Of a DNA stretch of 33,964 nt, positions 18,902 to 26,164 are shown one piece after another. Made by a program: the position numbers and the translations under genes. Location: assembly GCA_934247935.1 (NCBI GenBank), contig CAKQKE010000014.1, positions 1 to 33,964 on the forward strand, given 5' to 3'. A model generated the notes under the pieces. That model did not search any database and was not told the DNA's origin. It saw only the letters and a list, made by a program, of their open reading frames with translations. Positions within the stretch are counted from its first letter, which is position 1. Each line of letters starts with the position of its first letter. Source of the stretch: an uncultured Clostridia bacterium (GTDB taxonomy: Bacteria; Bacillota; Clostridia; Christensenellales; Borkfalkiaceae).

Positions 18902-19438
18902 TTAACAAACCTGCTCGGCACGCACCGAAACGCTTGTATTTGTAAAAACGTAATCACTCAATAAGAAGCCTTCGTTAACTACGGAAAAAGCCAAAGTATG
19001 CTCGTGCTTTTGCGAATTTCCCGCCGCAAAACGCCCGACGTCCGTAAACGTAACCGTTTTTTCGTCCGACGAAACCGTACCGCTCTTTCCGTCTACGGTT
19101 ATCGATAAGCCTTTTGGTAATGCTTCGGGCAATGTCACTATCACGTCATATCTGAAGGACATTTCCGCCGTTTTTCCGTCTTTTGTATTCGTAACCGCAA
19201 AGTCATACTCAGCGGTCTTGATTCCTTGTCCGCAGTCAATCGTTAAATTGTCGGAAGAACTTCCTTTTAAATCAATAATCAAAACCGAAACCTGTGCATT
19301 GTCCCCACCGCTTGAGGATAAAAGATTTTTCGCAAAAGAAACGCCGACCGCAGCAGTAAGAAGAGTCGCGAAAACGATAACGAGTGCAAACGCTAATTTT
19401 GCGTCGTATCTTCTTTTTATTCCTTCGTTTCTTAACAT
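18902..19438 (-). CDS. SipW-type secreted small protein
   Basis: 178 residues, ATG behind GGAGG. A charged start (MLRNEGIKRRYD) and a hydrophobic segment ~16-35 end in VSFAKNLLSS, resembling signal segments processed by SipW-like peptidases in TasA/camelysin relatives. The mature part is beta-rich (TVDGKSGTVSSDEKTVTFTD). No known enzyme motif. It lies 16 bp before the BspA-like gene and 156 bp after the TasA-like gene, with no terminator seen between, so the three probably share a transcript. Likely an exported matrix or pilus-like subunit; inference from context. Confidence 0.75.
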   Translation of the reverse strand: MLRNEGIKRRYDAKLAFALVIVFATLLTAAVGVSFAKNLLSSSGGDNAQVSVLIIDLKGSSSDNLTIDCGQGIKTAEYDFAVTNTKDGKTAEMSFRYDVIVTLPEALPKGLSITVDGKSGTVSSDEKTVTFTDVGRFAAGNSQKHEHTLAFSVVNEGFLLSDYVFTNTSVSVRAEQVC

Positions 19439-19594
19439 CTTCTTCCTCCGTTAATGCGGTTAGTTTTTTCGGTTTTGCCCGACGAGATTTCTTCTTAATC
19501 GCTTAAAAATATTTTTATTTGCTTTCGGAATCCGTAAAGTCCGTCTTTCCGCTCCATTTATCTTCTGTAATATTTTGTTTTTTACCTCGCTCGA

Positions 19595-20359
19595 TTAGAA
19601 AGCAAGTTGCGTTACCTGTATAGCAAGGTTAAACTTGATTTCCGTGCAGACTTTGTTTATCGTCCAGCCGTCGTAAGCGGCGTAACTCTCGTCGTTTGCG
19701 CAACGACCGAAAATCGTGTCAAGTTCGTTAACGGTTATACCGGTAAAGGTTTCCGTCCCTTCAAACGCCCACGCCCAGACGAGTTCGTAAGTTGTTTCGG
19801 CTAATACGTCGCCTGCTTTTTTCACGCCGACAACCGGATCGTCGTGGAAAGTTGCGGCAACCGCCTCAAGAGTTGTGTTTTCCGCACCGTTTACGACGAC
19901 GCCGTTCTTTTTGAGCGTCCATTTAACGGGGCTGTACACAATCTCTTTCCCGCCGGTTTTCTGCACTTTAAGTATGATATCCGTTTCCGGATTTATTCCC
20001 ATTGCAATCAACGCTTTCACTTCTGCCTGTCCTTTAATCTTAAAGGTCATGGAACCGGTCGTTCCGGGAGCAATTACGTTATAATCGCCGCTCGCCTTTA
20101 CGGTAAGACCGTCAGTATCTGCAGTTGCCTTGCTTGCTACGTCGTCGAACTTATAGTTTTTGCCAAAAAGGTTTCTGCCGTCTACTTCTATGGTATAACC
20201 CCATTTGGCAACCTGCGCCGTACCTGTTTTGTTGCTGCTGGTTACGTACTTGGAAAAGGTGTATCCACCAAAGCACAAAAGTGCGATTAATGCAAGCAAT
20301 AAGGCTATGATAACCGCTGTTTTTCTGTTGTTCTTTCTTTTGGATTTCTGTTGTGTCAT
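19595..20359 (-). CDS. TasA/camelysin-like exported protein (SipW-type signal)
   Basis: 254 residues, ATG behind GGAG. A Lys/Arg-rich start, membrane segment ~14-33 and the motif GGYTFSKYVTS fit SipW-dependent signal peptides. The mature part begins TGTAQVAKWGYTIEV and includes VIAPGTTGSMTFKIKG, a pattern common in Clostridia proteins related to TasA/camelysin, which form or decorate extracellular fibres. No SipW-type peptidase gene is in the window. First gene of the surface operon, directly after a consensus promoter, a GEMM-like leader and a terminator. Family assignment rests on motifs only. Confidence 0.78.
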   Translation of the reverse strand: MTQQKSKRKNNRKTAVIIALLLALIALLCFGGYTFSKYVTSSNKTGTAQVAKWGYTIEVDGRNLFGKNYKFDDVASKATADTDGLTVKASGDYNVIAPGTTGSMTFKIKGQAEVKALIAMGINPETDIILKVQKTGGKEIVYSPVKWTLKKNGVVVNGAENTTLEAVAATFHDDPVVGVKKAGDVLAETTYELVWAWAFEGTETFTGITVNELDTIFGRCANDESYAAYDGWTINKVCTEIKFNLAIQVTQLAF

Positions 20360-20477
20360 TTATAACACTCCCCATAAAAATTTTTTTATTTCAAACGGCT
20401 TGCAGCCTGTTTGCTCATTTTTTTGCCCGTCTGCGCTGTTTTTGTGCAATTACTAAAAATTTTCGGAAATAAAAAAA

Positions 20478-20517
20478 GGTTGCAACTTAGTATCCGTAAC
20501 GATACTATATTGCAACC
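20478..20517 (-). terminator. Intrinsic terminator in the leader (expression platform)
   Basis: On the minus strand, GGTTGCAA / TTGCAACC with an inner TAGTATC / GATACTA stem, followed by CCTTTTTTTATTT. It lies between the aptamer-like RNA and the first gene of the operon, so it would stop transcription before the TasA-like gene unless prevented. Confidence 0.82.
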
Positions 20518-20520
20518 GGG

Positions 20521-20640
20521 CGTACTCTTTTACCAAACGCAAACTCTCATTCTTGCGGTCTCCGCAAGACGACACGTCGTTCGTAATAAAGTTCCTTGGC
20601 TTTGCGTCACCGCCTCACGACGGTTTTGCCGACAAGTATT
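20521..20640 (-). ncRNA. Putative c-di-GMP-I (GEMM-I)-like riboswitch
   Basis: On the minus strand (20640 to 20521) the leader contains GGCAAAACC, a 5-bp hairpin closed by a GUGA (GNRA) tetraloop, and then GGUGACGCAAAGCC. That order and the ACGCAAAGCC core are hallmarks of GEMM-I. A closing stem UACUU/GAGUA can form around the unit. A second arm forms by AACUUU/AGAGUU with GCCAA/UUGGU, carrying two small hairpins including UCUUGCGG/CCGCAAGA. The second arm is longer than in typical members, so this may be a variant. It lies between a perfect promoter and a terminator, the usual riboswitch layout. Covariance-model search would decide. Confidence 0.6.
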
Positions 20641-20702
20641 CATTTTTTTCTAAAATAGAATTTACAAGCGGTTTGTTCCGCTTTTTCCCTTTTAGTCCTT
20701 TA

Positions 20703-20731
20703 ATTATACACGTCACAAATCTTCTTGTCAA
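20703..20731 (-). promoter_or_regulatory. Perfect consensus promoter of the surface operon
   Basis: Minus strand: TTGACA (20731-20726), 17-bp spacer, TATAAT (20708-20703). It drives the leader RNA and the three genes down to 16654. Confidence 0.88.
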
Positions 20732-20737
20732 GCATTT

Positions 20738-21109
20738 TTAAACATTTTTCGCAATTTGTATTGCCGCAATCGCCGCTTTAATCCAGTTTTTCTGCCACCA
20801 TCGTCTTCGCTTTTGCGCTTTTGTTAGTTCCTTTTTGCCCGCATCAGTGTCAAACGTCGGGTCGGCATATAATTTTAACGCAGTCGCTATACTTGCGCTG
20901 TACGGAGCAAGCATTATAAGCGTCAAAAGCATTATTCCGTTTCTATCAAGTCCTAAAACGTTGTATGCATTGCCCTCGACGTAGTCCGCTTCGATTGCAT
21001 CGATATATTCTCCGATTTCGGTATCATAATATCTGCCGTTTGCGTAATATAAGCCCGTTTCGGTATCATAATAAAAACTCTTCCAACGGAACGGGTTTAT
21101 ATTTCGAAC
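20738..21109 (-). pseudogene. Rhs core C-terminal remnant, 5' truncated
   Basis: The open frame has 123 codons and no start of its own. It begins with NPFRWKSFYYDTETGLYY and GRYYDTEIGEYIDAIEADY, the Rhs/YD-repeat-associated core. It continues into GLDRNGIM and a short basic tip (KAQKRRRWWQKNWIKAAIAA) without a recognisable toxin. The 5' part is lost; an IS200-type element starts within about 20 bp of the break, so the insertion or a linked deletion probably removed it. The 64-residue frame from an internal ATG is just its end. Confidence 0.75.
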
Positions 21110-21225
21110 TTATGAAACATAATCAAAACTACGCGTTCAACGCGTAGTTTGTGGTAGCCCTAAAAGGGCATGTTTCCGGCAGTGCTATTCGCACGGTGAA
21201 TTGACTGCCAACCGCAATTTTTTTC

Positions 21226-21246
21226 AGGCTGCTGCTTAAGCAGCCT
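21226..21246. terminator. Hairpin next to the transposase stop
   Basis: AGGCTGCT / AGCAGCCT, 8 bp, directly past the tnpA stop, with TTTTT on the plus-strand side. It may block transcription entering the element. Confidence 0.55.
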
Positions 21247-21248
21247 TT

Positions 21249-21713
21249 TTATTTCTCTTTCGTTGTTTCACTAAATGGATCAATGTATTCTTTCATTGTC
21301 ATTTGTTCCACTGCCATATCTTCTTGCAATTGGTTTTGTATATATTCTTTTATCTTCTTTTCGTTTTTCCCTACCGTACTTATATAGTATCCTTTACACC
21401 AAAAATGTCGATTTCCATACTTATATTTTAAATTCGCAAACTTGTCAAATATCATTAAACTACTTTTCCCTTTCAGATACCCTACTACTTGCGATATACT
21501 ATATTTCGGCGGAAACGTTATCAGCATATGTATATGATCTGTACATGCTTCTGCTTCAAGTATTTCTATTTTCTTGTATTCGCATAATCTCCTCAATATC
21601 TTTCCTATTTCTGCTTTTAGTTTTCCGTATATTACTTGCCTACGAAATTTTGGAGCGAATACAAGATGATACTTGCATTCATACTTACAATGTGTTAAAC
21701 TTAATTCGTCCAT
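21249..21713 (-). CDS. tnpA: IS200-type Y1 transposase TnpA
   Basis: 154 residues, ATG behind AGGAGGTG. Small HUH-family tyrosine transposase: His-hydrophobic-His motif at 60-62 (DHIHMLI) and the catalytic Tyr at about 124 (IKEYIQNQ). The typical opening HCKYECKYHLVFAPKFRR and the RHFWCKGYYISTVG segment are present. Length is normal for the family and the frame is intact, so the element may still be active. It nicks and joins single-stranded DNA at the subterminal hairpins. No TnpB gene accompanies it. Confidence 0.95.
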   Translation of the reverse strand: MDELSLTHCKYECKYHLVFAPKFRRQVIYGKLKAEIGKILRRLCEYKKIEILEAEACTDHIHMLITFPPKYSISQVVGYLKGKSSLMIFDKFANLKYKYGNRHFWCKGYYISTVGKNEKKIKEYIQNQLQEDMAVEQMTMKEYIDPFSETTKEK

Positions 21714-21846
21714 TTGGACACCTCCTATGTTTTTTTTGATTGCGGTTGGTAGCCACTTTCATTCTATCATGGGAGGTTTTTTCTGTCCATCGCTTCCGCT
21801 CTATTTTTTCCACACGCTTAGCGTGTGGTTTTCTTTTAACAAAAAA

Positions 21847-21876
21847 CTGCGGCGTGCAAATTTTTGCACGCCGCAG
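21847..21876 (-). terminator. Cassette terminator hairpin, copy 1
   Basis: CTGCGGCGTGC / GCACGCCGCAG with AAA/TTT inside; T-rich on both sides. Lies after the immunity gene at 21931. Related copies at 23330-23359 and 25418-25447. Confidence 0.8.
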
Positions 21877-21930
21877 AAAAATTTAGTTGTTGAAATGTGA
21901 AAATTATTTCATTTAATTAATCCGATATAA

Positions 21931-22425
21931 TTAAAACAATTTTTTATCAGAAAAACACCACCCCTTATACTGTTTAAAAAAATCTATTATTGACAAAGAT
22001 TGTATATCACCCAATATTTCTTCATCTTGTTCCCACCAAGTATCCCCAATGTAAACTTGTCCATCTGCACAATACCATGGAATAATATCAGAATATATAT
22101 TCCCTTTGGGTATTAAATGAAATAAATATATGCTTCTACCCAAAAAAACGCCAAACTGTTCATTTAGTTTATATATTTTAATGAAATCAGCATTTTCGAT
22201 AACTGAATCATTTTTTATTTTTTCGTATGATTTATATAACGATGAATCTTTTAAATCATATGAATCAAACTTTTCGCCGTATAAAGATGTCATTATTTTT
22301 TGCCAACCAAAATCACGAATAAATTTATTCATATTACTATAAGTTTCATTTTTTTGTATTCCAATAAAATTAGATCCAACGTGACCCAATTCAAACATTT
22401 TTTTTCTTAAAACTATTGTTTCCAT
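21931..22425 (-). CDS. Putative immunity protein for the adjacent Rhs toxin tip
   Basis: 164 residues, AT-rich. The ATG lies 7 bp after the toxin-cassette stop; its ribosome site (GGGGG) overlaps the last toxin codons, so translation is probably coupled. No signal or membrane segment; soluble and cytoplasmic by appearance, with Trp/Tyr-rich stretches (IIPWYCADGQVYIGDTWWEQDE). I do not recognise the family. The call rests on position: polymorphic toxins are followed by their cognate immunity gene. Sequence is unlike the other putative immunity protein at 23403, as expected for a different toxin tip. Confidence 0.65.
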   Translation of the reverse strand: METIVLRKKMFELGHVGSNFIGIQKNETYSNMNKFIRDFGWQKIMTSLYGEKFDSYDLKDSSLYKSYEKIKNDSVIENADFIKIYKLNEQFGVFLGRSIYLFHLIPKGNIYSDIIPWYCADGQVYIGDTWWEQDEEILGDIQSLSIIDFFKQYKGWCFSDKKLF

Positions 22426-22432
22426 TACAAAA

Positions 22433-23311
22433 TTACCCCCAAGTTATATGCACTCTAAAATTTAGTGCTTTACTATAAATGTTAATATGTTCAATAGGTT
22501 GTGAACTCCCGTTTATTCGATGAAAATCAAAATGCCAACCTTGAGCACTTCTTTTCCCTGCGATTTCTTGAGCAAAACCAGAAAATTTCTTGTTTATTAA
22601 CTCTAATGCATCTTCTTTCGAATTTAAATGAACATCATTATTACTAAGAATTTCCTTTTTGTAAGCATTTAATTCCTTATTACACATATTATGTACCAAT
22701 ATATTGATATCGGTCACATAATAAGTATGGAAATCGGCAACCTCAAAGTTGTAGGTCGTTTCGGGCGTTGCAAGAGTCTCGATCTCAATTGAGTCAATTA
22801 TAACAGTTTTTCCGTTTGAAAGCAATAGTTTATCTGAAATTTTCAACTCTTTGGCGGGTATAAATTTGTCGAGATTTGCCACATAGAACGGATGTCCGCC
22901 CGTACATACAATTTCTTCTCCATTGACAAAAATGTGATACCACTCTTTTGTTTCATTTCTGAATAATTGCACTACGGGTTTGTACTCTTTTTCGCCGGTC
23001 GCTTCGTCGTATGCAAGCACAAGTGTGCCCACCGCAATACTTTCGATCGGTTTTTGTATCTCGCTGCCGTCTTCATCGAGACAAGCAACTAAAGTACCCT
23101 CTTTAAAGCATTGTTTTACGCCGACAATATTGACCGCAACCGCGGCAATATTCGACACTATAAACATAGCCCCGTAAACGGTGTCGTTGCCTATAATATC
23201 TTTAAGCCAATTACCGTAACCCAACGCCTCTTGCATTTCTGCCGACGCAAAAGCAACGCACGACGCACCTGCCGCCATTGCAAAAAGCCCATATAATGGC
23301 GAACAGAACAA
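22433..23311 (-). CDS. Orphan Rhs tip: HINT domain plus unknown toxin
   Basis: 292 residues from a TTG; no ATG with ribosome site exists, and the frame stays open back through the upstream hairpin, so this is probably a displaced C-terminal cassette, not a free gene. Residues 1-65 are hydrophobic (MFCSPLYGLFAMAAG, VSNIAAVAVNIVG). Residues 68-208 form a pretoxin HINT (intein-like) domain: CFKEGTLV, TGGHPFYV at ~138-145 and ending ILVHN, which would cleave off the tip. Residues ~211-292 form a different tip with GWHFDFHRI and EHINIY, His/Asp motifs suggestive of a nuclease but not assigned. The immunity-like gene at 21931 follows. Confidence 0.7.
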   Translation of the reverse strand: MFCSPLYGLFAMAAGASCVAFASAEMQEALGYGNWLKDIIGNDTVYGAMFIVSNIAAVAVNIVGVKQCFKEGTLVACLDEDGSEIQKPIESIAVGTLVLAYDEATGEKEYKPVVQLFRNETKEWYHIFVNGEEIVCTGGHPFYVANLDKFIPAKELKISDKLLLSNGKTVIIDSIEIETLATPETTYNFEVADFHTYYVTDINILVHNMCNKELNAYKKEILSNNDVHLNSKEDALELINKKFSGFAQEIAGKRSAQGWHFDFHRINGSSQPIEHINIYSKALNFRVHITWG

Positions 23312-23427
23312 TAAACATAAATAAAAAAACTGCGGTGTGCAAAATTTTGCACACCGCAGAAAAATTTAGCCCGTATAAACTATTTTATTTTTTCAATGAT
23401 TTTTATATTTTGTTTAAAATATCTTTA
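22688..23427. repeat. Rhs cassette direct repeat, copy B
   Basis: About 740 bp similar to 24777-25514. It covers the end of the HINT region, the hydrophobic pre-HINT part, the terminator hairpin, and the 3' end of the neighbouring immunity-type gene (codons for KDILNKI). Outside it the toxin tips and immunity genes are unrelated. Confidence 0.85.
23330..23359 (-). terminator. Cassette terminator hairpin, copy 2
   Basis: CTGCGGTGTGC / GCACACCGCAG; one base pair differs from the other copies (C-G to T-A) with both sides changed, which supports a selected hairpin. A T-run follows on the minus strand. It lies after the gene at 23403. Confidence 0.85.
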
Positions 23428-24365
23428 ACTTCTATTTCTTTTTCCGATAAAGTTTTCAATATAAAATCATATTCTTCTATTGAACTAGGAAAACTATGCA
23501 ATATCTCTTTTAAATTGCTAATTATGGGGTTTAATAAAACATAAACTTCTCTATTTTCTAATTCTGAAAATTTTTTATTTTTTAAATAATATATCATAGC
23601 ATATAAACCGAAATTGTTTACAATAAATTTTAAATATTCTACATATGTTAAATTTGTAATATCGATTTCACTTTTACACATTTGTGGATCAAATGAAAAA
23701 TTTATAAAATCTAAATATCTATTACAATTAGCAGAAAAATCAAGTAAATTGCAATATATCCTCCCCACCTTTTTATCTATATCGTACACATAAATTCCCG
23801 CTTTTTTGTCTTCATCTGTTTCGTTGTAGTTTGCCGCATAAAAAACAACTAAAAAATTTTCATGTTTTTGAACTTGCGTTATTATACCAAATTTTTTGTA
23901 AAAATTAGGCAATTCTATTAAATCATGCCCTTTCTTACTATATAAATAAATCTTTCCGTACTTTACTTTATAAAATAAAATATTGTCGCCGCAGTTATCA
24001 ATAGACGAGCCTTCCGCTATAGGAATAGTTTTTTTAATATTTAAAGTTGACATATTAAAAATAGTCAATTTTTTAATATGTTGAAAAAATACAAGATTAT
24101 CTGCAAAATAAAGAGAAATTATTGCCCTAATGCCAAAAAACATTTTATCGCCATTTTTTATGTTGTGCAATTCAAAACCTTTTTCATAATCAAAAACAAA
24201 CAAATAGTCTCCACAAATTATTGGACGATTTGGATACTCTTCAACTTCTTTTAGTTTTAACAAATTAGATTGGTAAACAATATCATCTTTATCTTTAATT
24301 ACAAATCTATTTCCTTCTTGAATAAACGAATAAAAACGAGTTTGTTCCAAATTCCATATTTTCAT
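23403..24365 (-). CDS. Putative immunity protein for the HNH-type Rhs tip
   Basis: 320 residues, very AT-rich, ATG behind AAAGGAG. The first ~230 residues repeat short beta-strand units (DYLFVFDYEKGFELHNIKNGD, IYLYSKKGHDLIELP, GIYVYDIDKKVGRIY), suggesting a beta-propeller-like fold; the last ~90 are helical. No signal. Family not recognised; the call as immunity protein rests on its place directly after the toxin cassette at 24486. It has its own promoter-like element in the 120-bp gap. Its last codons (KDILNKI) recur downstream of the frameshifted gene at 25544. Confidence 0.6.
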   Translation of the reverse strand: MKIWNLEQTRFYSFIQEGNRFVIKDKDDIVYQSNLLKLKEVEEYPNRPIICGDYLFVFDYEKGFELHNIKNGDKMFFGIRAIISLYFADNLVFFQHIKKLTIFNMSTLNIKKTIPIAEGSSIDNCGDNILFYKVKYGKIYLYSKKGHDLIELPNFYKKFGIITQVQKHENFLVVFYAANYNETDEDKKAGIYVYDIDKKVGRIYCNLLDFSANCNRYLDFINFSFDPQMCKSEIDITNLTYVEYLKFIVNNFGLYAMIYYLKNKKFSELENREVYVLLNPIISNLKEILHSFPSSIEEYDFILKTLSEKEIEVKDILNKI

Positions 24366-24413
24366 TTCGATTTTTCTCCTTTATAATTTTTACTTCTATT
24401 TTAAGTATATATT

Positions 24414-24465
24414 AGTGAGAACTTTAGTTTATATTTTAATTACACATAATATCAAAGTTCTCACT
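24414..24465 (-). promoter_or_regulatory. Promoter inside a 12-bp inverted repeat, toxin/immunity gap
   Basis: AGTGAGAACTTT (24414-24425) and AAAGTTCTCACT (24454-24465) are perfect inverted repeats. Between them, minus strand, lie TTGATA (24455-24450), a 16-bp spacer and TATAAA (24433-24428). It could be an operator-flanked promoter giving immunity without toxin expression, or a structured leader. Confidence 0.5.
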
Positions 24466-24485
24466 ATTTATCTTAAATCATCGTT

Positions 24486-25400
24486 TTATTCCGTTTTTAT
24501 TATAATACCATATGCCTCTTCCATAAATTTTTTCATATAATCTACAGCATTGTTTTCAGTTACTTCATCAATTACTTCACTCCACAATTTATTATACTTA
24601 TAAGCACCGGCTCTATGTTTATTCATTTGCATTACAATTCCATTAGCAGCATCGTCCACATTAATTTTTGCATTTTCAAATTTTTCTCTGAATTTTTGAG
24701 GGTACAAGTGATGGGCGTCTTCATCTTCACTGAATTTAGTTCCTGCTTTTTCCATATTTTTACCCAACGGACACCTATTATGTACTAAAATATTACTATC
24801 GGTTACATAATACGTATGGAAATCGGCAACTTCAAAGTTGTAGGTCGTTTCGTGTGATTCGAGAGTTTCAATCTCGATTGAGTCAATTATAACAGTTTTC
24901 CCGTTTGAAAGCAATAGTTTATCTGAAATTTTCAACTCTTTGGCGGGTATAAATTTGTCGAGATTTGCCACATAGAGCGGATGTCCGCCCGTACATACAA
25001 TTTCTTCTCCATTGACAAAAATATGATACCACAGTCTTGTCTCGTTTCTGAACAATTGAACAACGGGTTTATATGCCTTTTCGCCGGTCGCTTCGTCGTA
25101 TGCGAGTACAAGTGTACCGACAGCAATCTTTTCAATGGGCAACTGTGTTTCGTTGCCGTCTTCGTCGAGACAAGCGACTAAAGTACCCTCTTTAAAGCAT
25201 TGCTTTACGCCGACAATGTTGACTGCAACCGCGGCAATATTAGATACCACGTACGCGACATTGTATGCTGTATCGTTATTTATAATATCTTTAAGCCAAT
25301 TACCGTAACCCAACGCCTCTTGCATTTCCGCGGTTGCAAAAGCAACGCACGACACACCTGCCGCCATTGCAAAAAGCCCATATAATGGCGAACAGAACAA
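24486..25400 (-). CDS. Orphan Rhs tip: HINT domain plus HNH-like nuclease toxin
   Basis: About 304 residues from the TTG equivalent to that of its paralogue at 22433-23311; the open frame continues to 25430 and into the hairpin, so the true start is doubtful and this is probably a displaced C-terminal cassette. The N-terminal and HINT parts (CFKEGTLV ... TGGHPLYV ... ILVHNRC) are nearly identical to the paralogue. The last ~92 residues form a different tip: DAHHLYPQKFREKF, then DAANGIVMQMNKHR and YNKLW. This resembles the AHH/DUF2380-type HNH-EndoVII nuclease tips of Rhs toxins (His-His-x-x-Pro-Gln, then a later His). Expected activity is DNA cleavage after release by HINT. The gene at 23403 would give immunity. 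Confidence 0.72.
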   Translation of the reverse strand: MFCSPLYGLFAMAAGVSCVAFATAEMQEALGYGNWLKDIINNDTAYNVAYVVSNIAAVAVNIVGVKQCFKEGTLVACLDEDGNETQLPIEKIAVGTLVLAYDEATGEKAYKPVVQLFRNETRLWYHIFVNGEEIVCTGGHPLYVANLDKFIPAKELKISDKLLLSNGKTVIIDSIEIETLESHETTYNFEVADFHTYYVTDSNILVHNRCPLGKNMEKAGTKFSEDEDAHHLYPQKFREKFENAKINVDDAANGIVMQMNKHRAGAYKYNKLWSEVIDEVTENNAVDYMKKFMEEAYGIIIKTE

Positions 25401-25514
25401 TAAATATAAATAAAAAACTGCGGCGTGCAAAAATTTGCACGCCGCAGAAAATTTAGTTGTTATAAACTATTTTATTTTTTCAATGATTTTTATATTTTGT
25501 TTAAAATATCTTTA
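24777..25514. repeat. Rhs cassette direct repeat, copy A
   Basis: About 738 bp, partner of 22688-23427. It ends at the same immunity-gene tail (codons KDILNKI), which here follows an unrelated gene. Such homology is what allows exchange of toxin tips by recombination. Confidence 0.85.
25418..25447 (-). terminator. Cassette terminator hairpin, copy 3
   Basis: CTGCGGCGTGC / GCACGCCGCAG, T-rich flanks; lies between the frameshifted gene at 25544 and the HNH-type cassette. Confidence 0.82.
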
Positions 25515-25543
25515 TTGATGTTTAATTATATCAATCAAAAGTT

Positions 25544-25869
25544 TTAGTTTACCACTACTTTATACTCATCTAATATTATTAATCTTTGTAATTCATTGTC
25601 ATATGCAATAAAAACACAATCCCATTCCCCATCGTCGGGATACTCATTGTATTCATTGTTTGTTATATTGTAAAAGACAAAGTAGTCGAAATTATAAATT
25701 TCATATTGAATACTATTCGGCAATAATTTTTCTATTTTAGTACCCAACTCGTTTTTCCATAAATCATTGATTTCAATTTCTTGCTTGAATTTCTCTTATA
25801 TTTTGATAAAGACTCTTGTTTAACATTTTGCCAATTTGTATACTTCTTTACTCTTTCTATCTCTTTCAT
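25544..25869 (-). pseudogene. Frameshifted immunity-like gene, orphan
   Basis: A first frame from ATG at 25869 (MKEIERVKKYTNWQNVKQES...) and a second frame to the stop at 25544 join if one A is added near 25798-25803. The joined product is ~108 residues and reads smoothly (KQEIEINDLWKNELGTKIEK, later DDGEWDCVFIAYDNELQRL). Both parts have the same acidic, AT-rich style as the other putative immunity genes. No toxin cassette precedes it, so it would be an orphan. The family is not recognised. Either a decayed gene or a single-base sequencing error. Confidence 0.6.
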
Positions 25870-26164
25870 AATTATTAACCTTTTAATATAATATGTATAG
25901 ATTTATATGTTGGTTTTAGTATAATGTCTCGTCAAATCGAGACACTCTAACTCGGTCATTTTTTGGGTAAAATAGGTAATTCACCCCTATTCACCCTTAA
26001 AAAAGGTAAGAAAAATGCCGAATTCGTCTCTTTTTCGTCGAGACAAATTCGACATCATCCGTGTCTGCGTTGCCCGAAATAGCTGTGTTTATCTGCGATT
26101 TCGAGTTTTTTATTTTTTATTTTTTCGTTTTTTTCTCTTCGTTTCCGAACTGTTCAGTTTCAGG
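25870..26164. other. Intergenic region between Rhs cassettes and ATPase operon
   Basis: No gene seen. It has a 7-bp hairpin TGTCTCG/CGAGACA (25925-25944) and an imperfect AATAGGT/ACCCCTATT repeat (about 25973-25992). Either could end the ATPase operon, but neither has a good U-tract. The + strand frame from 26015 runs antisense into the ATPase gene and looks spurious. Confidence 0.45.

Larger units (their letters stand above)
21125..21830 (-). mobile_element. IS200/IS605-type insertion sequence
   Basis: About 0.7 kb with one transposase gene. The low-coordinate end has the hairpin AAACTACGCG/CGCGTAGTTT (21126-21150) and the high-coordinate end CCACACGC/GCGTGTGG (21810-21828). These are subterminal palindromes as in the single-strand-transposing IS200 group, which lack terminal inverted repeats. 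A near-identical inverted TTGCGGTTGG motif lies on both sides of the transposase gene (about 21207-21218 and 21740-21750). Exact ends are estimates. Confidence 0.75.

Noticed and set aside
18886..18957. Longer start for the BspA-like gene
   Set aside because: Would overlap the upstream gene by 56 bp; the ATG at 18885 has a proper ribosome site.
21275..21739. Plus-strand frame of 154 codons
   Set aside because: Mirror of the transposase gene; no protein features. An antisense RNA is possible in IS200 elements but nothing here shows it.
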